Below, piece by piece: positions 7,432-13,611 of a DNA stretch of 23,592 bases. This stretch comes from Lachnospiraceae bacterium (GTDB taxonomy: Bacteria; Bacillota_A; Clostridia; Lachnospirales; Lachnospiraceae), in contig JAGZJD010000037.1 in the NCBI GenBank assembly GCA_018365895.1, forward strand, positions 1 through 23,592. The letters run 5' to 3'. Position 1 is the first letter of the stretch. Each line of letters starts with the position of its first letter. The notes below the pieces were generated by a model that did no database searches, was not told where the DNA came from, and saw only the letters and a list, made by a program, of their open reading frames with translations. The position numbers were made by a program, and so were the translations under genes.

Positions 7432-8856
7432 ATGTCAGATAATGTATATACAGATGAAATAGAGGAAGTTACGACAGAGAGTACGGAAGGGAATTCTTCA
7501 GATGAGAAGGAGACAAAGGAGTACGAGAAGTTTTGTGCACTCTGTCACCGTCCGGAAAGTGTGGCAGGAAAGATGATTGAATTGCCAACGAAGATGTATG
7601 TCTGCCAGGACTGTATGCAAAAAGGGTTTGACATGATGAATAAAGGCGGATTTGATTACAGCCAGTTAATGAATATGCCTGGAGTACAGATCCTGAATAT
7701 GTCTGATTTTGAAAATATGATGCCGAAGCAACAGCAGATAAAGAAAAAACAGCCGGATGAGAAGCGAGAACCTGTATTTGATATTCACAATATTCCGGCT
7801 CCGCATAAGATCAAAGCACAGCTTGATGAGTATGTAGTTGGACAGGAATATGCAAAGAAAGCGATTTCTGTTGCAGTATATAACCATTATAAGCGTGTAG
7901 CGTTGGATCCAACAGATGAGATAGAGATTGAGAAATCTAATATGTTGATGATCGGACCGACAGGAAGCGGTAAAACATACCTTGTAAAGACACTTGCAAG
8001 ACTTCTGGATGTTCCGCTTGCAATTACGGATGCTACTTCACTTACAGAAGCAGGGTATATCGGTGATGATATTGAAAGTGTAGTATCGAAGTTATTGGCA
8101 GCTGCGGATAATGATGTGGATCGTGCAGAACAGGGAATTATTTTTATTGATGAGATTGATAAGATTGCAAAGAAGCGCAATACAAGTCAGAGAGATGTAA
8201 GCGGAGAATCTGTGCAGCAGGGAATGCTGAAGCTTCTGGAAGGAGCAGAGGTGGAAGTTCCTGTTGGAGCGAACAGTAAGAATGCAATGGTGCCTCTGAC
8301 TACGATTAATACAAAGAACATTTTATTTATCTGTGGCGGAGCGTTCCCGGATCTTGAGCAGATCATCAAAGAGCGTCTGATGAAGAAATCCTCCATTGGA
8401 TTTATTGCAGATTTGAAAGATAAATATGACAATGAGAAGGATCTGATCTCAAAGGTTGAGGTGGAAGATCTTCGCAGCTTTGGAATGATTCCGGAATTTC
8501 TTGGTCGTCTTCCGATTGTATTCACGCTAAAAGGTCTTGATGAGAATATGCTTGTAAAGATTTTGAGAGAACCAAAGAATGCAATTTTGAAACAGTATCA
8601 GAAATTACTGGAATTGGATGAAGTAAAACTTACATTCGAAGATGAGGCGCTTCATGCGATTGCACAGAAGGCGATGAAGAAAGATACAGGAGCCCGTGCG
8701 CTGCGTGCCATTATTGAAGAATTTATGTTGGATATTATGTATGAAATTCCGAAAGATGATAGTATCGGAGAAGTTACGATTACAAAAGCTTATATCGAAG
8801 GAGCTGGAGGACCAATCATTACACTGCGTGGTCAGGACAGACTGACCTGCCATTAG
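7432..8856 (+). CDS. clpX: Divergent ClpX-type AAA+ unfoldase
   Basis: AAA+ ATPase that unfolds proteins and usually feeds them to ClpP. Of 474 residues, the first ~34 form an acidic leader. A ClpX-type zinc-binding domain follows (Cys35, Cys38, Cys58, Cys61), then Walker A GPTGSGKT (175-182), pore-1 loop GYIG (208-211), Walker B IIFIDEID (236-243), the IGF loop (322-324) that docks on ClpP, and sensor 2 in TGARALRAII. The RKH pore loop of canonical ClpX (GGRKHP) is absent, replaced by VGANSKNAMVP, and canonical GYVGED reads GYIGDD. It is not next to clpP or tig, the usual ClpX neighbours, but heads an operon of membrane redox genes. It may be a second ClpX beside a canonical copy elsewhere, which cannot be judged from this window. 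Start supported by AGAAGGGTAGG upstream. Confidence 0.88.
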   Translation: MSDNVYTDEIEEVTTESTEGNSSDEKETKEYEKFCALCHRPESVAGKMIELPTKMYVCQDCMQKGFDMMNKGGFDYSQLMNMPGVQILNMSDFENMMPKQQQIKKKQPDEKREPVFDIHNIPAPHKIKAQLDEYVVGQEYAKKAISVAVYNHYKRVALDPTDEIEIEKSNMLMIGPTGSGKTYLVKTLARLLDVPLAITDATSLTEAGYIGDDIESVVSKLLAAADNDVDRAEQGIIFIDEIDKIAKKRNTSQRDVSGESVQQGMLKLLEGAEVEVPVGANSKNAMVPLTTINTKNILFICGGAFPDLEQIIKERLMKKSSIGFIADLKDKYDNEKDLISKVEVEDLRSFGMIPEFLGRLPIVFTLKGLDENMLVKILREPKNAILKQYQKLLELDEVKLTFEDEALHAIAQKAMKKDTGARALRAIIEEFMLDIMYEIPKDDSIGEVTITKAYIEGAGGPIITLRGQDRLTCH

Positions 8857-8871
8857 GAAGGAGAAGGAAGT

Positions 8872-9432
8872 ATGAAATTTAGTTGGGATGACGTGGAACA
8901 GTTAGGAAAAAGAGTTGCAGATACACTTTATGATGCAGCAGATACTGTTGGAAAGAAGACTGGAGAAGTTGTAGAGACACAGAAACTGAAGAATCAGATC
9001 TATACAATGCGCCGTGAGAATGCGAAGGATTGGCTTGAGATGGGAAGAAGTCTCTATGAAGCTTATAAAAATGGCAAAGCACATTCAGAAGACTTCCATG
9101 AGATTTGTGAGAAAATCCGAGAGCGGGAAGAAGAAATTCTTGCATGTGAGAAGAAAGTGTCCGAAATGAAGGGAGAGATACGATGTGCAAATTGTCATGA
9201 AACTGTTCAAAAAGGAATGAATTTCTGCCCATTCTGCGGTACAAAGGTAGATACAGAAGAAGATATTTTTGAAGAAGAAGATGACGTTTCAGAAGAAGCA
9301 ATTGCGGAAGAAGCAGCTGCAGCAGAGGAAGAAATTTTCGAAGAAGAGAATTTGGAAGAAATTCGGGCAGCATATGAGCAGTCATTGGCTAATGCGGTTT
9401 CTTCTTTAGAAGGCAAGGAAGGGGATTTGTAA
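8872..9432 (+). CDS. Zinc-ribbon, coiled-coil protein with acidic tail
   Basis: A 186-residue cytoplasmic protein of unknown function. Residues 1-~100 are charged and helical with heptad-like spacing (KLKNQIYTMRRENAKDWLEMG, EICEKIREREEEILACEKKV), suggesting a coiled coil. A zinc ribbon follows: Cys105-x2-Cys108 and Cys119-x2-Cys122 (CANC and CPFC). Residues ~127-165 are a low-complexity run of Glu and Asp with Ala. It begins 15 bases after clpX with an AGGAAGGAGAAGG site, and its stop codon abuts the ATG of the next gene. The family looks like the generic zinc-ribbon proteins of Lachnospiraceae. Being next to an unfoldase, it might be an adaptor or a substrate, but that is only a guess from position. 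Confidence 0.85.
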   Translation: MKFSWDDVEQLGKRVADTLYDAADTVGKKTGEVVETQKLKNQIYTMRRENAKDWLEMGRSLYEAYKNGKAHSEDFHEICEKIREREEEILACEKKVSEMKGEIRCANCHETVQKGMNFCPFCGTKVDTEEDIFEEEDDVSEEAIAEEAAAAEEEIFEEENLEEIRAAYEQSLANAVSSLEGKEGDL

Positions 9433-9903
9433 ATGAAACCAGGGAAATGGATGGCAGCATCTTTATCCCTGAGTCTGATAGATCAATATGTGAAAGAACA
9501 GGTAGAAGAGCGATTCTGCACCGGTGATGAAAAGAAAATTGCCGGCAGCAGAATCGTTTGGCGCAGAGTGGAGAACAGAGGATTTGCATTAAATCTTTTA
9601 GATGCCAGACCGGAACTGGTGCAGAAAAGTTCACTGGTGGCAGTTCTGCTCAGCGGAGCGTATAGTGGCGCTGTATTTTTAAGAAAAGGTCATTTCTTTC
9701 AAAAGACAGGAGCCATGCTTCTTTTTGGCGGCGCGCTCAGCAATCTGTATGACAGAATCTGGCGGGGATATGTTGTGGATTATATTGGATTTCAGACCAG
9801 ATGGAAGAAGCTGACAGAGATTACATACAATTTTGGTGATTTTTTTATCTTTTCCGGAATGGGTATGCTTCTGGCGTCCTGTCTGAAAGAAAAAAAGAAA
9901 TGA
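9433..9903 (+). CDS. lspA: Signal peptidase II (LspA) homologue
   Basis: Aspartic membrane protease family that cleaves the signal peptide of prolipoproteins. The 156 residues fit LspA. Conserved blocks are present: DQYVK in the first segment, NRGFAL (canonical NxGxAF), GGALSNLYDR with Asn104 and Asp107, VVDYI with Asp116, and NFGD with Asn133 and Asp136. The spacing between these residues matches the catalytic arrangement known from Pseudomonas LspA. The final block has Gly where FNxAD has Ala, and the middle of the protein is shorter in hydrophobic character than usual, so this may be a specialised paralogue of the housekeeping enzyme. ATG 9433 directly follows the previous stop, with GGAAGGGG as its site. 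The thioredoxin downstream is not a clear lipoprotein. Confidence 0.78.
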   Translation: MKPGKWMAASLSLSLIDQYVKEQVEERFCTGDEKKIAGSRIVWRRVENRGFALNLLDARPELVQKSSLVAVLLSGAYSGAVFLRKGHFFQKTGAMLLFGGALSNLYDRIWRGYVVDYIGFQTRWKKLTEITYNFGDFFIFSGMGMLLASCLKEKKK

Positions 9904-9916
9904 TGAGAGGTTAGAA

Positions 9917-10522
9917 ATGGAAAAAAAGAATAAAATCATTCTAATAGGATGTATTATACTTGTATGCGTTGTTACGGCAGTCATGGTGCTTGTGAATCAG
10001 GATGCAAAAAAAACTGAAGAAGGAAAGCGTCTGCCGGATACAACGAAAGAAGCTGTAACCCCTTTTGGAGAATTTGAAGTAACAGATTTGGATGGAAAAA
10101 AGGTAGATAAAAGTATTTTCCAGGAAGCAGATGTGACAATGGTCAATGTCTGGGCAACTTTTTGCAATCCATGTCTGGAGGAAATGCCATATCTGGCAAA
10201 ACTAAACAAAGAGTATGACAGCAAGAATGTACAGATTATCGGACTTTGCCTTGATACCATTCAGCCGGATGGAAAGGTAAATGAGGAAAATGTTTCGCTT
10301 GCCAAAGAAGCAGTGGCGGCAACGGGGGCAGATTATCTGCATTTGATTCCGAGTATGGAGTTGTATGTTGGATTGTATGAATATGTGCCGGGAGTTCCGA
10401 CAACCTTTTTTGTAGATCAGGAGGGAAAACTTCTCGGAGAGACGGTAACCGGTGCAAAAAGTAAAGAAGACTGGGCAGCGCTTCTTGAAGAGAAGCTTGA
10501 AATGGTACAGGAGGAAAAATAA
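9917..10522 (+). CDS. TlpA/ResA-like membrane-anchored thioredoxin
   Basis: Predicted extracytoplasmic thiol-disulfide oxidoreductase of 201 residues. A basic start (MEKKNKI) and a hydrophobic anchor at about 7-26 are followed by a polar linker and a TlpA-type thioredoxin fold from about residue 50. The active site is FCNPC, with Cys83 and Cys86 after VNVWAT, and the cis-proline segment is VPTTFFVD. LIGC at residues 9-12 resembles a lipobox, but it lies too early and inside the hydrophobic run, so I prefer an uncleaved anchor. It sits 13 bases after the LspA homologue and directly abuts the 48-residue CXXC gene. The iron-sulfur membrane protein two genes on could supply its electrons. Physiological targets (cytochrome c maturation, disulfide repair, spore proteins) cannot be inferred. 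Confidence 0.92.
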   Translation: MEKKNKIILIGCIILVCVVTAVMVLVNQDAKKTEEGKRLPDTTKEAVTPFGEFEVTDLDGKKVDKSIFQEADVTMVNVWATFCNPCLEEMPYLAKLNKEYDSKNVQIIGLCLDTIQPDGKVNEENVSLAKEAVAATGADYLHLIPSMELYVGLYEYVPGVPTTFFVDQEGKLLGETVTGAKSKEDWAALLEEKLEMVQEEK

Positions 10523-10669
10523 ATGCCGGATCGTAAAAGAAAATTTGCAGGCGGAATTGCGCTTACAGTCGGAGTATTGCTGATGCTATCTGGTATCTGG
10601 AAGGGAGAGCCAGATACGGTGTGGAACAAGGCAGCGAATATTTGTATGGAGTGTATTGGAATTGGATAA
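10523..10669 (+). CDS. CD1871A-type small CXXC membrane protein (48 residues)
   Basis: Very small protein starting MPDRKRKFAGG. A basic N-terminus is followed by one hydrophobic segment at about 9-26 (GGIALTVGVLLMLSGI), a short polar stretch and a C-terminal CMEC motif (Cys41, Cys44) ending CIGIG. This matches my recollection of the family named after Clostridioides difficile CD1871A, short CXXC proteins of unknown function found next to TlpA and 4Fe-4S genes. ATG 10523 follows the TlpA stop (10520-10522) with no gap and has GGAGG eight bases upstream. Its last 14 bases overlap the start of the iron-sulfur gene. With two such couplings, the three proteins are likely made in step and may act together. 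The orientation of the CXXC in the membrane is not certain. Confidence 0.85.
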   Translation: MPDRKRKFAGGIALTVGVLLMLSGIWKGEPDTVWNKAANICMECIGIG

Positions 10670-11552
10670 GAAAGAAAAAAAGCATCAAAGAAATTATCGA
10701 CTGTGGTTTCAGGCGGCATGGACAGCAATTACTAATGGATATGCGGCAGGATTTTTGAAAGGGAGAATTTTTACCGGGACATCAAAAGCAATCTGTGTAC
10801 CTGGACTAAATTGTTATTCCTGTCCGGGAGCGCTGGGAGCCTGTCCGATCGGAGCGCTGCAGTCGGTGCTTGGAAGCCGTGGTTTTAAGGTGTCCAGCTA
10901 TGTATTTGGAATCTTAATGGTTTTTGGAGCGGTTTTCGGACGGTTTATCTGTGGGTGGATGTGTCCGTTCGGTCTTGTGCAAGATCTTCTTTATAAGATT
11001 CCGATTTTCCGAAAACAAAAAAACATGCCGAAAGATGCACTGCTTCGGAAACTAAAATATATCATTCTTCTTTTGTTTGTGATACTGCTTCCATCACTGG
11101 CAGTAAATGTGGTAGGACAGGGAGATCCCTGGTTTTGTAAATATATTTGTCCGTCAGGAACATTGTTGGCAGGAATTCCGCTCATCAGCACCAATCCTCT
11201 TTTGCGAAGCGCGGTTGGCTTCTTATTTAGTTGGAAAATGCTGGTGCTTTTGATTATTTTATTTTTGTCTGTAAAATATTACAGACCATTTTGTAAGTAT
11301 CTTTGTCCCCTCGGAGCAGTTTATGGCGCCTTTCATCCAATTGCATTTTACCGTTTAAAGATTAATGAGGAAAAATGCGTAGGATGCGGCGCCTGTGTCA
11401 GGACGTGTCCAATGGGAGTAGATGTAATCAATCATCCAAACAGTGTGGAATGTATTCGGTGCGGTGAATGTATGAAAGCATGTCCTACCAATGCGATTCA
11501 GTCTACGATGTCTGAACTTAGGAAAAAAAGTCCTGAATCTGTTTCAAAATAA
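10656..11552 (+). CDS. Polytopic membrane 4Fe-4S ferredoxin-type protein (NapH/NosR-like)
   Basis: Integral membrane electron-transfer protein of 298 residues. It has several hydrophobic segments (around SYVFGILMVFGAVFG, LKYIILLLFVILLPSLAV, FLFSWKMLVLLIILFL) and cysteine motifs between them: LNCYSCPGALGACPIGAL near the N-terminus, CGWMCPFG, CKYICPSG and CKYLCPLG. Two bacterial ferredoxin motifs close the protein, CVGCGACVRTCPMG and CIRCGECMKACPTN. This order is typical of the PF12801/NapH-NosR group that moves electrons through or along the membrane. The start is uncertain. The upstream frame opens at TTG 10656, only four bases after GGAG (10648-10651), while TTG 10662 is ten bases away; no ATG is near. 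It overlaps the CXXC gene at its start, and the convergent dehydrogenase by 35 bases at its end. Confidence 0.9.
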   Translation: MELDKKEKKHQRNYRLWFQAAWTAITNGYAAGFLKGRIFTGTSKAICVPGLNCYSCPGALGACPIGALQSVLGSRGFKVSSYVFGILMVFGAVFGRFICGWMCPFGLVQDLLYKIPIFRKQKNMPKDALLRKLKYIILLLFVILLPSLAVNVVGQGDPWFCKYICPSGTLLAGIPLISTNPLLRSAVGFLFSWKMLVLLIILFLSVKYYRPFCKYLCPLGAVYGAFHPIAFYRLKINEEKCVGCGACVRTCPMGVDVINHPNSVECIRCGECMKACPTNAIQSTMSELRKKSPESVSK

Positions 11553-12450
11553 TCTGCATCAGCCTTTGGCGGGCTTCCACGCTTGCCCAGGCGATGTGCG
11601 GCGTAATCAAAAGCCGTCTGCTGTCCTTGATTGGAAGGAGCGGGCTGTCCGGGCTCATTGGCTCGACGGCAAGTACATCCAATCCTGCGGCAGCTATTTT
11701 ATTGTTTTTCAGCGCCTCTGCAAGTGCTTCTTCGCAAACAATCGGACCTCTTCCAAGATTCAGGAAGATGCAGTTTGGCTTCATTTTAGAAAAGGCATCC
11801 GCATCGATCAGTCCTTCTGTAAATTCTGTCAGCGGTGCATGGACAGAGATGATGTCAGATTGAGTTAAGAGTGTGTCAAGCGGTACTTGTGTGTATCCTT
11901 CCTGTGCCGGTGCGCCGGAAGGAGAAGTATAGATGACAGTTGCTCCGAAAGCGCGGGCAATCTCACTGACTCTTCGTCCGATATTGCCAAGTCCGATGAT
12001 TCCCCATGTCATAGAATGGAGTTCGTGAAAATGTTCAGCAAAATGCGTAAACATCTTGTCACTAACATATCGCTCCTGTTTTACATAAGTGTCGTAATAG
12101 CTTAATTTCTCCAGAAGGTAGAACAGCATTGCAAATGTGTGCTGTGCAACACTTTCTGTAGAATAGCCGGCTACATTGCGCCATGCGATGCCGCGGGAGT
12201 CAAGATAGTCTTTATCAAGATTATTTGTCCCTGTGGCAGTGACGCAGACAAGTTTCAGATGTCTGGCAGTTCCGATCGTCTTTTCATTGATAGTAACTTT
12301 ATTCAGAATGATAACATCTGCATCGCTGACACGATCCGGGACTTCTTCTGGGGAAGAAAAGTCATATGTGATTATTTCACCAAGTGCTTTATATCCGGAA
12401 AGATCAATATCTTCGCCGATGGATTTTGCATCCAAAAATACAATTTTCAT
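11518..12450 (-). CDS. D-2-hydroxyacid dehydrogenase (glycerate dehydrogenase-like)
   Basis: NAD(P)-dependent oxidoreductase that interconverts 2-hydroxy and 2-keto acids. The 310 residues have the usual split catalytic domain and a Rossmann fold with GLGNIG (153-158). Catalytic residues are visible: Arg234 in NLGRGPIV, Glu263 in LDVLAVEP and His285 in TPHIAWAS. The HIAWAS ending and overall sequence resemble hydroxypyruvate reductase/glycerate dehydrogenase (HprA), but lactate or other keto acids are possible. AAGGAGGGATT lies before the ATG at 12450. The gene runs convergent to the iron-sulfur gene and its last 35 bases overlap it, with no terminator hairpin seen at the junction. A glycerate kinase is encoded about 9 kb away in this window, which fits a role in glycerate metabolism but does not prove it. 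Confidence 0.93.
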   Translation of the reverse strand: MKIVFLDAKSIGEDIDLSGYKALGEIITYDFSSPEEVPDRVSDADVIILNKVTINEKTIGTARHLKLVCVTATGTNNLDKDYLDSRGIAWRNVAGYSTESVAQHTFAMLFYLLEKLSYYDTYVKQERYVSDKMFTHFAEHFHELHSMTWGIIGLGNIGRRVSEIARAFGATVIYTSPSGAPAQEGYTQVPLDTLLTQSDIISVHAPLTEFTEGLIDADAFSKMKPNCIFLNLGRGPIVCEEALAEALKNNKIAAAGLDVLAVEPMSPDSPLLPIKDSRRLLITPHIAWASVEARQRLMQIILKQIQDFFS

Positions 12451-12489
12451 TTGAATCCCTCCTTATATTTAATTGCGGTAATATAGAAA

Positions 12490-12498
12490 AGTATAGCA
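12490..12498 (-). promoter_or_regulatory. Extended -10 promoter for the hydroxyacid dehydrogenase
   Basis: Minus strand TGCTATACT (TGn plus TATACT, five of six) lies 39 bases upstream of the start codon. No good -35 box at standard spacing. It is divergent from the nudC promoter. Confidence 0.42.
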
Positions 12499-12526
12499 TA
12501 TCAAAGGATACTTGTATATCTTTGGA

Positions 12527-12555
12527 TTGCAAAGTAAACTACAGTATAGTAAAAT
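12527..12555 (+). promoter_or_regulatory. Promoter for nudC
   Basis: TTGCAA (12527-12532), 17-base spacer, TAAAAT (12550-12555); 4/6 and 5/6 matches to consensus. The nudC ATG is 34 bases downstream of the -10 box. This placement argues against the longer reading frame that opens at 12512. Confidence 0.58.
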
Positions 12556-12589
12556 AAATCGAAAAAAAAGAAATCAGGTGAAAGATAAA

Positions 12590-13456
12590 ATGATACAGGA
12601 TATTATGCCACATCATTTCAATAATCAATATATTCCTCAAAAACCAAATGAGGAAAGCTTTGTCCTTCTGTATAATGAAGGGAAGGCGTTTATTCGAAAA
12701 GAAAATGAAAAAATTTCTTTTGTAACAATTAAAGAAGTAAAAGAGATTCTGAAAGTGAAAGAATTACAGTGGACATATTTATTTTCCATTGATCAAATGC
12801 GCTTTTATCTTCTTTCTGAGGAGCAGGAGAAGATACTTTGCAGAAAGCTTTTGGAACGAAAACAATGTCAGGCAGAGAATATGACATTTTTTCGTACAGC
12901 AAAACCTCAATATATGGCATTTACTGCTGTGACAGGAGGTCAGATTCACCGCTGGTACAGAAGCCGTACATTTTGTGGAAGATGCGGAAAGAAAATGATA
13001 CATGATGAGAAAGAAAGACTCATGCGTTGTCCAGAGTGCGGACAGATGGAATATCCGAAAATCTGTCCGGCTGTAATCGTAGGAGTTACGGATCATGATC
13101 GGATCGTATTAACGAAATATGCCGGACGTGCTTATAAAAAATATGCTTTAATTGCCGGGTTTGCGGAAATTGGAGAGACGATTGAGGATACAGTGCGCCG
13201 GGAAGTCAAAGAAGAAGTAGGACTACATGTGAAAAATATACGGTTTTATAAAAGTCAGCCGTGGTCTTTTTCAGATACACTGCTTATGGGATTTTTCTGT
13301 GAGTTGGATGGCTCTGATAAAATAAAAATGGACGAAGAAGAGTTATCTGTTGCACAGTGGTGCAATCGGGAAGATGTTCCGGTTCAGGAAGAGGATATTA
13401 GTTTGACAAGCGAGATGATGTGCAGATTTCGTCAGGGAAGAGAAAACAGTGATTGA
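12590..13456 (+). CDS. nudC: NAD+ diphosphatase NudC (Nudix hydrolase)
   Basis: Hydrolyses NADH/NAD+ to NMN and AMP, and in other bacteria removes NAD caps from RNA 5' ends. The 288 residues comprise an N-terminal NudC-like domain, a four-cysteine zinc ribbon (Cys129, Cys132, Cys147, Cys150) and the Nudix box starting at Gly190: GFAEIGETIEDTVRREVKEE, then VG. The family-defining SQPWSF follows at 222-227. All Nudix glutamates are present. The start chosen is ATG 12590, eight bases after AGGTGA; the open frame continues upstream to 12512, but that stretch holds the promoter and no ribosome binding site. The stop codon at 13454-13456 lies inside a TTGACA box of a further predicted promoter. Confidence 0.95.
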   Translation: MIQDIMPHHFNNQYIPQKPNEESFVLLYNEGKAFIRKENEKISFVTIKEVKEILKVKELQWTYLFSIDQMRFYLLSEEQEKILCRKLLERKQCQAENMTFFRTAKPQYMAFTAVTGGQIHRWYRSRTFCGRCGKKMIHDEKERLMRCPECGQMEYPKICPAVIVGVTDHDRIVLTKYAGRAYKKYALIAGFAEIGETIEDTVRREVKEEVGLHVKNIRFYKSQPWSFSDTLLMGFFCELDGSDKIKMDEEELSVAQWCNREDVPVQEEDISLTSEMMCRFRQGRENSD

Positions 13457-13481
13457 CAACTTCCCATATAAAATATATACT
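13453..13481 (+). promoter_or_regulatory. Near-consensus promoter directly after nudC
   Basis: TTGACA (13453-13458, perfect), 17-base spacer, TATACT (13476-13481, five of six). The -35 box overlaps the nudC stop codon. A transcript would start near 13488 and meet the terminator hairpin at 13492 at once, so the only product would be about 50 bases unless readthrough reaches the YitT gene. Confidence 0.5.
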
Positions 13482-13491
13482 GAAATAGGAG

Positions 13492-13540
13492 AAGAGCATT
13501 TGCGATTATATTTATATAGTTGTTAAATGCTCTTTTTTTC
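13492..13540 (+). terminator. Rho-independent terminator between nudC and yitT-family gene
   Basis: Outer stem AGAGCATTT (13493-13501) with AAATGCTCT (13525-13533), an inner stem ATTATA/TATAGT with one G-U pair and loop TTTA, then a run of seven T. It serves nudC and could also end a short transcript from the promoter at 13453. Confidence 0.87.
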
Positions 13541-13556
13541 GTTTTATCTGAGTTTT

Positions 13557-13565
13557 TGTTATATT
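13557..13565 (+). promoter_or_regulatory. Possible extended -10 promoter for the YitT-family gene
   Basis: TGTTATATT (TGn plus TATATT) lies just after the nudC terminator and 46 bases before the ATG. No -35 box of note. Confidence 0.38.
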
Positions 13566-13611
13566 AACGAAGCCCGGGAGAAATAAAGAAAGTTTACAGG
13601 AGGCTGCAAGT

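Noticed and set aside
8879..9416. Long open frames on the minus strand opposite the zinc-ribbon gene
   Set aside because: They arise as shadows of the glutamate-rich tail (GAA/GAG repeats) and have no ribosome binding sites or family resemblance.
9938..9952. LIGC at residues 9-12 of the TlpA-like protein as a lipobox for the neighbouring LspA homologue
   Set aside because: The cysteine would be at position 12, with only a very short hydrophobic region before it, and it is followed by more hydrophobic residues (IILVC). An uncleaved membrane anchor fits better.
12512..12589. Longer N-terminus of NudC
   Set aside because: The extension covers the nudC promoter, encodes a lysine-rich leader not typical of the family, and lacks a ribosome binding site.
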